In this document: piece after piece, positions 18,615-27,686 of the stretch
Position numbering within the stretch: the first letter of the stretch is position 1
How the letters are laid out: each line of letters starts with the position of its first letter
From: JAJCYK01 sp965224285
Lineage (GTDB): Bacteria; Bacteroidota; Bacteroidia; Cytophagales; Cyclobacteriaceae
Assembly: GCA_965224285.1 (NCBI GenBank)
Contig: OZ245043.1
Span: 4,898,001 to 4,962,000 of the forward strand
Reading direction: 5' to 3'
DNA: 64,000 nt
Notes under the pieces: generated by a model
Seen by the model: the letters and a program-made list of their open reading frames with translations, nothing else
What the model was told of the DNA's origin: nothing
Databases searched by the model: none
Program-made: the position numbers and the translations under genes

Positions 18615-20507
18615 ATGACTTTGGAGAAGAATTTCGTTATAGATTTTGATAGTACTTTTACCGATGTCGAGGCCCTGGACCTACTGGGAGAGATTAGCCT
18701 TAATGGCGCTCCTGACCAGCAGCAGCGTTTGCAACAAATTCAGGAGATCACCGACCATGGAATGGAGGGTGGAATGTCATTCCGCGACTCCCTCAGCGCC
18801 CGCATCGAACTTCTGGATGCCCACTTGGATCACCTACCATTGCTGGTTCGAGCGTTAAAACCACGGGTATCCAAATCATTTCAGAGAAACGCTGCCTTCT
18901 TTAAAGAGCATGCAGACCGGATCTTTATTATCTCAAATGGATTCAAAGAATTTATTGTACCTATAGTAACGGAATACGGAGTGAAGGAGGATCACGTTTT
19001 TGCCAATACCTTTGTCAGCGATGGGAAGGGTCGTATAGTGGATTTCGATCAGGACAATTTATTATCCCGGAACAACGGAAAAGCCAGGCAGATCGAGTCA
19101 CTCAACCTGGATGGAGAAGTATTTGTTATCGGTGATGGCTATACCGATTATGAAATAAAGGAGGCTGGCTTGGCACACAAGTTCTATGCCTTTACGGAGA
19201 ATGTTGCCAGGGAAAAAGTTTTAGAAAAGGCTGATCACGTTGCCCCCAGTCTGGACGAAGTTTTATATCTGAATAAAATGAATAAGGCTATTTCATATCC
19301 CAAAAATCGTATTAAGGTACTCCTATTGGAAAATATCCACAGTAAAGCTGCAAGGATCTTCAAAGAGGAGGGGTACCAGGTTGAAATCCTTGATGGAGGA
19401 ATGGATGAGGAGGAGCTGATGGAACGTATAGGTAAAGTGTCGATACTAGGAATCCGATCCAAAACCCAGTTAACGCCTAAGGTTTTAGACCAAGCCAAGC
19501 GGCTTTTGGCAGTGGGTGCATTTTGCATTGGCACTAATCAAATCGATTTGAAATCCTGTTTGGAAAAAGGGGTGGCGGTATTTAATGCCCCCTACAGCAA
19601 CACCCGGTCAGTTGTAGAATTAGCCATAGCTGAAATCATCATGCTGATGCGTAAGATACCGCTGAGAAATAAGGAAATGCATCAGCGAGTTTGGAATAAA
19701 TCGGCCAATGAGAGTTTTGAGATCCGGGGCAAAAAACTGGGTATAGTAGGGTATGGCAATATCGGTTCACAGTTATCGGTATTGGCTGAGAGCATGGGTA
19801 TGGAGGTATACTATTACGACTTGGTTGAGAAGTTGGCGTTGGGTAATGTCAAGAGATGCGCCAGCCTAAAGGAGTTACTGGAAATATCCGATGCGGTGTC
19901 GTTGCATGTGGATGGCCGCCCTTCCAATAAACAGTATTTTGGCAAGGAGCACATTGCCCAAATGAAGCCAGGTTCCGTACTGATCAATTTGAGCCGTGGT
20001 TTTGTAGTAGATATTGATGCTGTTAACGAGGCCTTGCAGGAGGGGCGATTGATGGGTGCCGCCATCGACGTTTTTCCTCAGGAACCTCGAAATAATCAGG
20101 AACCTTTTGAGTCCCCCCTCATTGATCAACCGAATTGTATCTTGACTCCTCATATCGGTGGCAGTACCCAGGAAGCCCAAGAAAATATTGGCAATTTTGT
20201 TCCAGGGCAAATCATTGAATATGTCAATACTGGCAACACCTTCAACAGCGTTAACTTTCCCCAATTACTATTGCCTACTTTGGATAATGCGCATCGGCTA
20301 ATTCATATCCACGCAAATAAGCCGGGTATTCTAGCTAAAATGAACCATGTTTTTGCCCATCATCAAGTGAATATTATGGGACAATACCTGAAAACCAATG
20401 AGACCATCGGGTATGTTATTACCGATGTGGACAAAAAATACAGCTCGGAGATGATTGATGATCTTAAGCAGATCGAGCACACCATACGGTTCAGAGTACT
20501 TTATTGA
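18615..20507 (+). CDS. serA: Fused phosphoserine phosphatase-like / D-3-phosphoglycerate dehydrogenase
   Basis: The 630-residue protein joins two enzymes of serine synthesis. Residues 1-225 are a HAD phosphatase with the nucleophile motif DFDST (Asp10, Asp12), ISNGF (106-110) and GDGYTD (173-178), like SerB. Residues 232-540 are a phosphoglycerate dehydrogenase with the NAD loop GYGNIG (379-384), RSVVELA (331-337) and a catalytic His in TPHIGG. About 555-630 is an ACT domain for serine feedback. The protein can therefore catalyse the first and last steps of the phosphorylated serine pathway; SerC, the middle step, is at 22389. This fusion is typical of Cytophagales-type Bacteroidota. Confidence 0.92.
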   Translation: MTLEKNFVIDFDSTFTDVEALDLLGEISLNGAPDQQQRLQQIQEITDHGMEGGMSFRDSLSARIELLDAHLDHLPLLVRALKPRVSKSFQRNAAFFKEHADRIFIISNGFKEFIVPIVTEYGVKEDHVFANTFVSDGKGRIVDFDQDNLLSRNNGKARQIESLNLDGEVFVIGDGYTDYEIKEAGLAHKFYAFTENVAREKVLEKADHVAPSLDEVLYLNKMNKAISYPKNRIKVLLLENIHSKAARIFKEEGYQVEILDGGMDEEELMERIGKVSILGIRSKTQLTPKVLDQAKRLLAVGAFCIGTNQIDLKSCLEKGVAVFNAPYSNTRSVVELAIAEIIMLMRKIPLRNKEMHQRVWNKSANESFEIRGKKLGIVGYGNIGSQLSVLAESMGMEVYYYDLVEKLALGNVKRCASLKELLEISDAVSLHVDGRPSNKQYFGKEHIAQMKPGSVLINLSRGFVVDIDAVNEALQEGRLMGAAIDVFPQEPRNNQEPFESPLIDQPNCILTPHIGGSTQEAQENIGNFVPGQIIEYVNTGNTFNSVNFPQLLLPTLDNAHRLIHIHANKPGILAKMNHVFAHHQVNIMGQYLKTNETIGYVITDVDKKYSSEMIDDLKQIEHTIRFRVLY

Positions 20508-20583
20508 TAGAAAAATTCCCGGGAGATCTAAAGATTTGTTGGATTGAATATATTAAATTATCCTCCAACAACTTTAACCGATC

Positions 20584-21999
20584 ATGACAAAGCCTGCCTA
20601 TAGTTTCTACGATGATGTAGGAAAGTTTGTGGACAAAGCCGCCCGGTTTACTGAGCACCCCAAAGGACTTATCGACCAAATAAAAGAATGCAATAGTGTT
20701 TACAGGATTTCTTTTCCCCTGCGAATGAGTAAAGGCAAATTTCAGGTGATTGAAGGCTATCGGGTACAACACAGTCATCATAAAGCGCCGGTGAAAGGGG
20801 GGATCCGTTACAGCAGTACGGTGAATGAGGACGAGGTTAAAGCCCTGGCTTCGTTGATGTCATACAAATGTGCTTTGGTCAACGTACCCTTTGGAGGCGC
20901 TAAGGGAGGGGTGAAGATCGACCCTTCCAAATTTACCGTAGAGCAATTGGAGCGTATCACCAGGAGGTTTACCTCAGAGTTGATCAAGCGTAATTTTATA
21001 GGACCTGCTGTGGATGTTCCTGCCCCTGATTATGGCACCGGGCCCCGGGAAATGGCTTGGATTGCCGATACTTACATGACCTTTAATCCCCAGCAGATTA
21101 ATGCACTGGGTTGTGTCACCGGGAAACCTATTTCTCAGCACGGTATCCGGGGGAGGAAGGAGGCCACCGGAAGGGGAGTATTTTTTGGCATTAGGGAAGC
21201 AGTAGACTCTTATGAGGATATGAAAAAACTGGATCTTCATCCGGGATTGGCGGATAAGACAGTAATTATTCAGGGATTGGGTAATGTGGGATTTTACAGT
21301 GGCCTCAATTTACAAAATGCAGGTGCGTCGATAACCGGTATAGCCGAGTATAATGGCGGAATATATAACAAGGAGGGTCTGGATGTGGAAGCGGTAGATA
21401 AACACCGTCAGGAAACCGGTAGCATACTCGACTTTCCGGGTGCAAAAAATATTAAAAATGGATTAGAACTGCTGGAGTATGATTGTGATATTCTGATTCC
21501 CGCGGCTTTGGAAAATCAAATAACCCATGAAAATGCTTCCAGGATAAAAGCTAAAATAATAGCCGAAGCGGCCAACGGTCCAGTCACTGCAGAAGCGGAG
21601 AAGATATTACTAAAAAAAGGAGTCTTCATTATTCCGGATCTTTATTTGAACGCCGGTGGCGTCACAGTTTCTTACTTTGAGTGGCTTAAAAACATTAGCA
21701 GAGTGTCTTTTGGAAAAATAAATAAAAAATATAACGAGCTCAATAATCAATTAATGGTGAATGCTATTGAAGATGCCAGCGATACCAATCTGCCCTATAA
21801 ACAGCGTATGCAGTTAATAAAGGGAGCTGGCGAGTATGAACTAGTAGACTCCGGTTTAGAAGGCGTAATGGTAAATGCCTATAATGAGATCAATGAAATA
21901 CGCAAGGACCTTGAGGTAGGGGACTTAAGAACCTCTGCTTTTGTCAATTCTCTAAACAAAATTGCCGTTAGCTATTTGGAACTGGGAGTATTTCCATAA
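20584..21999 (+). CDS. gdhA: Glutamate dehydrogenase (Glu/Leu/Phe/Val dehydrogenase family)
   Basis: The 471-residue protein shows HKAPVKGGIRYS (residues 66-77), the catalytic Lys107 in PFGGAKGGV, and the dinucleotide loop GLGNVG (about 225). It interconverts glutamate with 2-oxoglutarate and ammonia. The cofactor, NAD or NADP, is not clear by eye. It is 76 bp downstream of serB-serA and is closed by a perfect hairpin terminator directly after the stop. The length is slightly above the usual 410-450 residues because of an N-terminal extension of about 20 and a C-terminal extension. Confidence 0.93.
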   Translation: MTKPAYSFYDDVGKFVDKAARFTEHPKGLIDQIKECNSVYRISFPLRMSKGKFQVIEGYRVQHSHHKAPVKGGIRYSSTVNEDEVKALASLMSYKCALVNVPFGGAKGGVKIDPSKFTVEQLERITRRFTSELIKRNFIGPAVDVPAPDYGTGPREMAWIADTYMTFNPQQINALGCVTGKPISQHGIRGRKEATGRGVFFGIREAVDSYEDMKKLDLHPGLADKTVIIQGLGNVGFYSGLNLQNAGASITGIAEYNGGIYNKEGLDVEAVDKHRQETGSILDFPGAKNIKNGLELLEYDCDILIPAALENQITHENASRIKAKIIAEAANGPVTAEAEKILLKKGVFIIPDLYLNAGGVTVSYFEWLKNISRVSFGKINKKYNELNNQLMVNAIEDASDTNLPYKQRMQLIKGAGEYELVDSGLEGVMVNAYNEINEIRKDLEVGDLRTSAFVNSLNKIAVSYLELGVFP

Positions 22000-22003
22000 A
22001 AAA

Positions 22004-22026
22004 AGGCTGGAAGCCAGCCTTTTTTT
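22004..22026 (+). terminator. Rho-independent terminator after gdhA
   Basis: A perfect 7-bp stem AGGCTGG / CCAGCCT with an AAG loop is flanked by an A-run and a T-run. It begins five bases after the gdhA stop codon. Confidence 0.93.
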
Positions 22027-22388
22027 ATCAAATCACCCAACTTGAGCCGGAGGTTTACTTAAACCTCTTTTAGACAGGATTTGAGCTATTTGAACATCGC
22101 AACCCTCCACTGTTAACCTGCAATGCAATCACTACGAGGTCACGCAAATGCGTGATGAGGCCCGGTTTTGAAGACAAAATCACTCGGTTATAATTAACTG
22201 TTAGGTTTAAAAAACATGTCCTAACCCAAGTGGGATATCTTTATACTCTAAGTTAATATATTAAACGGTTAAGTATAAGTCCATATTCGAATTATTCCAC
22301 GCTTGTAAGGTAAATTTCAACACTGCAAATCGGTAAAATGCCTAAAGATTACTTTATTTGCTAGCCTTTTGGCAGATCAGCATATGTA
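22027..22388. other. Intergenic region upstream of serC
   Basis: This stretch of about 360 bp is AT-rich. A small inverted repeat (CACGC-AAAT-GCGTG at 22141-22154) is the only structure seen; it is short and could be chance. No gene or recognised RNA is visible. Confidence 0.4.
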
Positions 22389-23465
22389 ATGAGTTCAAAT
22401 TTATATTTTACTCCAGGTCCATCAGCGCTTTATTTCACGGTAGAAGATCATATCCGAAGCGCCCTTAAGGCTCAAATACCCTCAATTTCACATCGCAGTG
22501 AAGCATTTTCAGGCATTTACCGGGAGCTAGAGGATACCTTGAGAGAATTAGTGGGCCTACCCCCTGATTTTCACGTGTTTCTGGTAGCTTCTGCCACTGA
22601 GGTCTGGGAGCGCATCTTACAGTCATGTGTATCTCAAAAGAGCTTGCATCTGGTGAATGGTGCGTTTTCCAAGCGGTTTTATAATATTGCCGGCCAGCTG
22701 GGATACCAAGCTAGCGCTGTGGAAGCGGAAATGGGATCAGTAGTGACCCCTGATCGCCTGGATGGAAATCTTAGACCTGATTTAGTTGCTATTACCCATA
22801 ATGAAACCAGCACCGGCGCTCAACAACCTCTAACTCATATCGAGCAGATCCGCAGTCTTTATCCTGAAGCCCTGATTGCGGTGGATGTAGTGTCCTCTTT
22901 TCCCCTGGTCGATTTGCCCTATAATTCTATTGATACCGCTTATTTTTCCGTACAAAAATGCATGGGACTACCCGCGGGTTTAGGGGTCTGGCTTATCAAT
23001 GATCGTTGTATTCAGCGAGCCTATGATTTGATTGGATCACATAAGAGCAGTTATCATGGGGTTACCGCACTTTGGGAGAAACACCAGATCTACCAGACTC
23101 CGGAAACTCCCAACGTCTTGAATATCTACTTGTTGTCAAAAGTACTGGGCGATATGAGATCTAAGGGCATAGATGTTATACGCCGGGAGGGGAAATACAA
23201 AAGCACCCTCTTGTATCATGTTTTAGAAAATGCCCAGGGGTTAGCCGCTTTTGTAAAAGAACCTGATTATCGATCAGAGACGGTAATAGTGATTAGCTGC
23301 ACCGGCACCCAGCGACTAAAGTCCACTCTGGATCAGGCAGGTTTGCGTCTAGGTTCTGGCTATGGCCCCTATAAGCAGGATCATTTACGTATTGCAAATT
23401 TTCCCACCCACTCCAAAGAGCAAATTGAACTTTTGGCAGATAAAATCGAAAGCTTCAGTAGTTGA
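22389..23465 (+). CDS. serC: Phosphoserine aminotransferase (class V PLP aminotransferase)
   Basis: The 358-residue protein opens with YFTPGPSALY, typical of SerC, has HNETSTG near residue 139 and the PLP lysine in YFSVQKCMGLPAG near 197. It converts 3-phosphohydroxypyruvate and glutamate to phosphoserine and 2-oxoglutarate, the step between the two activities of the SerB-SerA fusion upstream. Other class V enzymes such as alanine-glyoxylate aminotransferase are possible, but the opening motif and the context favour SerC. Confidence 0.82.
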   Translation: MSSNLYFTPGPSALYFTVEDHIRSALKAQIPSISHRSEAFSGIYRELEDTLRELVGLPPDFHVFLVASATEVWERILQSCVSQKSLHLVNGAFSKRFYNIAGQLGYQASAVEAEMGSVVTPDRLDGNLRPDLVAITHNETSTGAQQPLTHIEQIRSLYPEALIAVDVVSSFPLVDLPYNSIDTAYFSVQKCMGLPAGLGVWLINDRCIQRAYDLIGSHKSSYHGVTALWEKHQIYQTPETPNVLNIYLLSKVLGDMRSKGIDVIRREGKYKSTLLYHVLENAQGLAAFVKEPDYRSETVIVISCTGTQRLKSTLDQAGLRLGSGYGPYKQDHLRIANFPTHSKEQIELLADKIESFSS

Positions 23466-23622
23466 TAAGTGCAAGTTGCTGTTAACCAACAAGATGCATC
23501 TTTAGATTCAGCATATTACCTGCAATTATTACATAACTGACAGGAAGATCAATTTCAATTTTTAGTTCATCAACTAGTGGGGTAAGTTCACCTATTATTT
23601 AGAACCAGATTTAAACCAACCG

Positions 23623-24204
23623 ATGGCAGTGTTGTCAAAAGATGCAGAAGCAACAGACCATTACTTGGAAGACCGGGAGTTAATCGAAAAATTAAGCGCG
23701 GAGGATACCCGTAATTTCGCCTTTAATCAGTTGGTGAGGAAATACCAGCAGCGAATTTACTGGCATATTCGTAAAATGGTATTTGATCATCAGGATACGG
23801 ACGATATCCTGCAAGAGGTTTTTATCAAGGTCTGGAAAAATTTACACCGCTTCCGCCAGGACTCGGGCCTTTACACCTGGATCTATCGCATTGCCACCAA
23901 CGAATGTCTAAATTTTATAAAAAAGAAAAAGCGAGCGGCTATATTTTCAATATCTGATTATCAAGAAGTTATGGCTAGCAAAGTAGACCATAATATCCAG
24001 TTGGATGGAGAGTGCATTGAGAGAGAATTGCACAAGGCCCTGCTTACTTTACCGGATAAACAGCGCTTGGTTTTCAATATGCGATACTTCGATGAGATGG
24101 CCTATGAGCAAATTTCCCAGATCACGGGGACCAGCGTGGGAGGGCTTAAAGCAAGCTATCACCATGCGGTGAAAAAAATTGAAGAATTTATTAATGCGGA
24201 TTAA
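23623..24204 (+). CDS. ECF-type RNA polymerase sigma factor
   Basis: The 193-residue protein has region 2 (FNQLVRKYQQRIYWHIRKMV, then DTDDILQEVFIKVWKNL near residues 65-80, and FRQDSGLYTWIYRIATNE) and region 4 (LPDKQRLVFNMRYFDEMAYEQISQITG). It should direct polymerase to envelope-stress or surface genes. It heads a same-strand set with a membrane protein, a Spy-like periplasmic protein and an outer-membrane protein, which suggests an autoregulated envelope circuit. Confidence 0.93.
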   Translation: MAVLSKDAEATDHYLEDRELIEKLSAEDTRNFAFNQLVRKYQQRIYWHIRKMVFDHQDTDDILQEVFIKVWKNLHRFRQDSGLYTWIYRIATNECLNFIKKKKRAAIFSISDYQEVMASKVDHNIQLDGECIERELHKALLTLPDKQRLVFNMRYFDEMAYEQISQITGTSVGGLKASYHHAVKKIEEFINAD

Positions 24205-24250
24205 ACCTATGGCTATAATAAGTGTCTAATTGCTGGAAATCCTTAAGAGA

Positions 24251-24691
24251 ATGAAGAAGTTCCGACTTGACGATATTGATAAATCATCAGATTTCACCTC
24301 CCCTCCGGAAGGTTATTTCGATAGATTGCCTCAGGTGATACAGTCAAGGACTGCAGCCAGGAGTGGGACCCGCAATCCAGGTTGGACCTTGGTTTGGAGA
24401 ATGGTGCCGGTGGCGGCTGCCATGGCCCTGATCATATGGGTTACCGGTGTGTTCAAGGATCAACCTGGGTCAACTACGGAAGACCTCTTAGCTGAGGTTA
24501 CTGCAGCAGATATCATTAACTATCTGGAAGATTCGGATCTAACTCCTGAAGAGATTCTGGAGGAGGTTGATGTGCAGGCCCTATCCGATGAAATATACCA
24601 GGAGGATCAAATAATTGATGCTCTGGAAATTGAGGACCAGATTCTCTTGGATTGGTATGGAGATGAAGGAATTGATAGGGATTGGTTATAG
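24251..24691 (+). CDS. Single-pass membrane protein, probable anti-sigma or sensor partner
   Basis: I chose ATG at 24251; a TTG at 24230 would add seven residues. The 146-residue protein has a cytoplasmic N-terminus with PPEGYFDRLPQVI, one membrane helix (about 55-73, VPVAAAMALIIWVTGVF) and a very acidic extracytoplasmic tail rich in Glu, Asp, Leu and Ile. The position directly after an ECF sigma gene and the topology fit an anti-sigma factor, although no classical zinc-binding anti-sigma motif is present. Confidence 0.72.
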   Translation: MKKFRLDDIDKSSDFTSPPEGYFDRLPQVIQSRTAARSGTRNPGWTLVWRMVPVAAAMALIIWVTGVFKDQPGSTTEDLLAEVTAADIINYLEDSDLTPEEILEEVDVQALSDEIYQEDQIIDALEIEDQILLDWYGDEGIDRDWL

Positions 24692-24706
24692 TATAAACTG
24701 AAGATT

Positions 24707-25204
24707 ATGAAAAATTTATTGATCATATGGGTGGGCATTTTTTGGGTTAGTACCTTATACGGACAAAACCCTGAAGCCAGGGAAAAAATAGAAAGTGCCC
24801 GGATAGGATTTATCACCAAGCGTCTTAATCTAACCCCGGAGCAGGCAGAACAATTCTGGCCGTTGTATAATGAATACCGAACCAAACACGAGCAGGCCGC
24901 TCTGGATTATAGAAAATTTAAGGCAGGTATAATTCCAGGCAAGGCCACCGAAGAACAGAGCAAAAGGCTAGTTCAAATGGAATTGGACGTTAAGCAGCGC
25001 CGCCTGGATTTGGAAAAGGATTATTCCAAGCGGCTGCTGGATGTAATCAGTACCCAACAAGTGGCTTCTTTGCGTAAGGCCGAGAGGGACTTCCGGGGGA
25101 TCTTGCTGAGACGCCTGCAGCAGGCACGGCAACAGCAAATTCGTCAAAGACTCCATGACCGTGAACAACTCCGGGACCGGGTCAGGGATAAATACCGGGA
25201 TTAG
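24707..25204 (+). CDS. Periplasmic Spy/CpxP-like helical protein (sensor of ECF-type sigma factor family)
   Basis: The 165-residue protein has a signal peptide ending at LYGQN and a mature part that is almost wholly helical and charged, with RLNLTPEQAEQFWPLYNEY, the pattern of Spy/CpxP-type proteins that bind unfolded or envelope ligands. In Bacteroidota this family is commonly found beside ECF sigma genes. It follows the presumed anti-sigma gene by 15 bp. The C-terminal third is rich in Arg and Gln. Confidence 0.75.
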   Translation: MKNLLIIWVGIFWVSTLYGQNPEAREKIESARIGFITKRLNLTPEQAEQFWPLYNEYRTKHEQAALDYRKFKAGIIPGKATEEQSKRLVQMELDVKQRRLDLEKDYSKRLLDVISTQQVASLRKAERDFRGILLRRLQQARQQQIRQRLHDREQLRDRVRDKYRD

Positions 25205-25218
25205 GTATTATCCCGCCA

Positions 25219-26175
25219 ATGAGATTCCTGCGAATATACACCGTCCAGTTGCTACTGGTTTTGCCGTTCATTACCGGACTTCATGGTCAAAATGCTGACC
25301 TTCTGCTGGAAGATGATTTATTATCAGATCTTGATACCCTCAGTCTATTTCAGCTAATGGATAGCCTGTTGGCGCTGGAGGCCAATCGAACATCCATGAT
25401 CTCCTTTCATCTTGGCTATACCTCGGAAGTTTCCAATGCCGGTAGAACCCTCGACGTCAAACAGTACGGTTTTAGTCCAGGGGTAAGTTATTTTCATAAG
25501 AATGGGTTGTATGCTGACCTCACCGGTTATTGGAATAGCGAGTTAGATCCACACTATGACCTCACGGTGCTGTCTATCGGGTACCTGGGTTTTCTTTCCC
25601 GGAAGCTCAGCTACTCAGTGTCCTATGATCATAGTTTCTTTACAGAGAATGACCCTCAGTTGGATCTGCCACCCCGGTTGATTGAGTTGCTATTGCCCCC
25701 AGTGCTTAACAATAGCTTATCCACCGGTCTTAATCTGGATCTTGGAGGGCTTGAAGCAAGGGCAGACTATGCCTGGCTATTCAATAAAGAAAGCGCCCAT
25801 AGATTACAATTAGGAATAACCGGTGATTTGAAAAAACAAAATGTCCTAACTGTGGATCGTATTTCATTCCGACCATCCATTGCGGCACTTTGGGGTAATG
25901 AAGATATTATTAGTATAAGTTACAGTCGAGACCTATTAGCGGATACCCGATTTCCTTACCGCATCAGCAAGGAAAACAGCTTTGGAGTGATGAATTACCA
26001 GTTACGATTACCCCTGAGCGCTTCAGAGGGCAAGTTCAGGATGGTTTTAGAGTATAATTACAATATCCCTCAATCGCTGCCAGGCGAGAAATTTCAATAC
26101 GACAACAATAGTTTTTTCAGTATTGATCTATTTTATACCTTGGCTATTGGCGCCAAAAACAGCATCTTTGAGTAG
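25219..26175 (+). CDS. Secreted outer-membrane beta-barrel-like protein of unknown function
   Basis: The 318-residue protein has a signal peptide ending at LHGQN, an acidic linker (LLLEDDLLSDLDTLSLF) and then regularly spaced amphipathic strands with aromatic residues (SYSVSYDHSFF, RMVLEYNYNIPQSL, FFSIDLFYTLAIG), the pattern of an outer-membrane barrel. It is the last gene of the ECF sigma set, 14 bp after the Spy-like gene. Function is unknown; it may be the target or sensor of that circuit. Confidence 0.65.
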   Translation: MRFLRIYTVQLLLVLPFITGLHGQNADLLLEDDLLSDLDTLSLFQLMDSLLALEANRTSMISFHLGYTSEVSNAGRTLDVKQYGFSPGVSYFHKNGLYADLTGYWNSELDPHYDLTVLSIGYLGFLSRKLSYSVSYDHSFFTENDPQLDLPPRLIELLLPPVLNNSLSTGLNLDLGGLEARADYAWLFNKESAHRLQLGITGDLKKQNVLTVDRISFRPSIAALWGNEDIISISYSRDLLADTRFPYRISKENSFGVMNYQLRLPLSASEGKFRMVLEYNYNIPQSLPGEKFQYDNNSFFSIDLFYTLAIGAKNSIFE

Positions 26176-26194
26176 TTGAGTCAAGGATACTTCA

Positions 26195-27499
26195 GTGGAA
26201 TATATAACCCTGTTCGATTTAAATAATTTGATCCATCAAACCTTAAATCGTGAGTTAAATCCTCACTATTGGGTAGTGGCGGAAATTGGTGAGATGAGAT
26301 TTGCTAAAAAGGGTCATTGTTACCTGGAGTTTGTTGAAAAGGAAGGTCAGGCTCTTACGGCTAAAATGAGGGCCACCATCCTGGCCTATGACTTTCGCAA
26401 TCTTAACGGTTTATTCCAATCGGTAACGGGAAAAAAGTTACAGGCTGGTATGAAAGTGCTGGCAAAAGTGGGAGTGCAATACCACGAAGTTTATGGCTTG
26501 AACTTGTTAGTGAGGGATTTGGATCCTGCCTTTACCTTGGGTGAAAGAGCCAGACAACGTCGTCTAATTTTGGAAAGATTGAATAAAGAGGGACTTCTGG
26601 AACTGAATAGCCGTCTTACTCTCCCTTTGGTGCCTCAGCGAATAGCGGTGATTAGTGCCCAAACAGCGGCAGGATATGGAGATTTTATCAATCAGCTACT
26701 CAACCATCCACAAGGATATCGCTTTAAGGTGACTTTATTTGAAGCGACCATGCAAGGTCCTGAGGCGGTTCCCTCTATTGTTGCTGCTTTGAATAAGGTC
26801 TATAGTGAGTCACAAAACTTCGATGTGCTGGTGCTGATTAGAGGGGGTGGGTCACAAATTGATCTGGACTGCTTTGATGATTATCACCTAAACTCCAAGG
26901 TGGCGGCGGCACCTGTTCCGGTATTAACCGGTATTGGCCATGAGCGGGATGAGACTTTGGTGGATTTGGTAGCCCACACCAAGCTGAAAACCCCTACTGC
27001 TGTGGCTGAATTTTTATTGTCAGCCATGCAAGGATTTGAGGAACAGTTGAATTTTTTAGGCAGACAACTTGGGCAGTCAGTGCGAGAGCATTTGGAAGTG
27101 CATAAGAATCTGCTCTGGAAATTAGATAAACATTTAGGTCACGCGGCCGGAGCACTTATCCAGGAACACCAACACCGGATATCCTGGCTTTCTGGGAGTA
27201 TTAAAAAGGCAGTTCAAAAAGTAATATATGGGGCTGGCCTTCAGCTGGATCAACTGCAACAAATCATCTCTATTCAATCCCCCAAAATATTTACCCAGCA
27301 AAACCGCCATCTGGCTATCCTGGAAGATAAATTGCGTCTGGCAGATCCTAAGCAAATCTTAAAACGTGGATTTTCTTTAACTTATCTGGATGGGAAAATT
27401 TTAAGACCCGATGATATAGTAAAGTCAGGGGACCAATTGGTAACAAAAACCAGTACCCGTAAATTGACAAGTAAGGTATCTAAAGTAAGCCATGAGTGA
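26195..27499 (+). CDS. xseA: Exodeoxyribonuclease VII large subunit
   Basis: The 434-residue protein has an N-terminal OB fold (HYWVVAEIGEMRF, KGHCYLEF), then the nuclease domain with RIAVISAQTAAGYGDF, LIRGGGSQIDLDCFDDY (near 215-231) and GIGHERDETLVDLVAHTKLKTPTAVAE split across residues 247-275, followed by a long helical region. The enzyme degrades single-stranded DNA together with XseB. The start is GTG at 26195. It overlaps xseB by 8 bp. Confidence 0.95.
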   Translation: MEYITLFDLNNLIHQTLNRELNPHYWVVAEIGEMRFAKKGHCYLEFVEKEGQALTAKMRATILAYDFRNLNGLFQSVTGKKLQAGMKVLAKVGVQYHEVYGLNLLVRDLDPAFTLGERARQRRLILERLNKEGLLELNSRLTLPLVPQRIAVISAQTAAGYGDFINQLLNHPQGYRFKVTLFEATMQGPEAVPSIVAALNKVYSESQNFDVLVLIRGGGSQIDLDCFDDYHLNSKVAAAPVPVLTGIGHERDETLVDLVAHTKLKTPTAVAEFLLSAMQGFEEQLNFLGRQLGQSVREHLEVHKNLLWKLDKHLGHAAGALIQEHQHRISWLSGSIKKAVQKVIYGAGLQLDQLQQIISIQSPKIFTQQNRHLAILEDKLRLADPKQILKRGFSLTYLDGKILRPDDIVKSGDQLVTKTSTRKLTSKVSKVSHE

Positions 27500-27686
27500 T
27501 AAATTTAATTACCGGGAAGCTGTGAAAAGAATAGAAGCCATTGTGGCGGAGATTGAGGGGGAAAATCCGGATATTGATCAGCTGTCGGATTTGGTAAAAG
27601 AGGCCCTGGAATTGTTGCAGAAATGCAAAGATCATCTCAAAACTACCGAAACTGATCTTACCAAGACCTTGAGTGATCTGGAGTAA
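27492..27686 (+). CDS. xseB: Exodeoxyribonuclease VII small subunit
   Basis: The 64-residue protein shows FNYREAVKRIEAIVAEIE and the second helix of XseB and overlaps xseA by 8 bp, the normal arrangement. Small subunits coat the long helical arms of XseA. Its 3' end overlaps the convergent gene at 27658 by 29 bp. Confidence 0.93.
   Translation: MSDKFNYREAVKRIEAIVAEIEGENPDIDQLSDLVKEALELLQKCKDHLKTTETDLTKTLSDLE

Noticed and set aside
22141..22154. Palindrome CACGC-AAAT-GCGTG as operator or terminator
   Set aside because: Only five base pairs, single copy and no context; could be chance.
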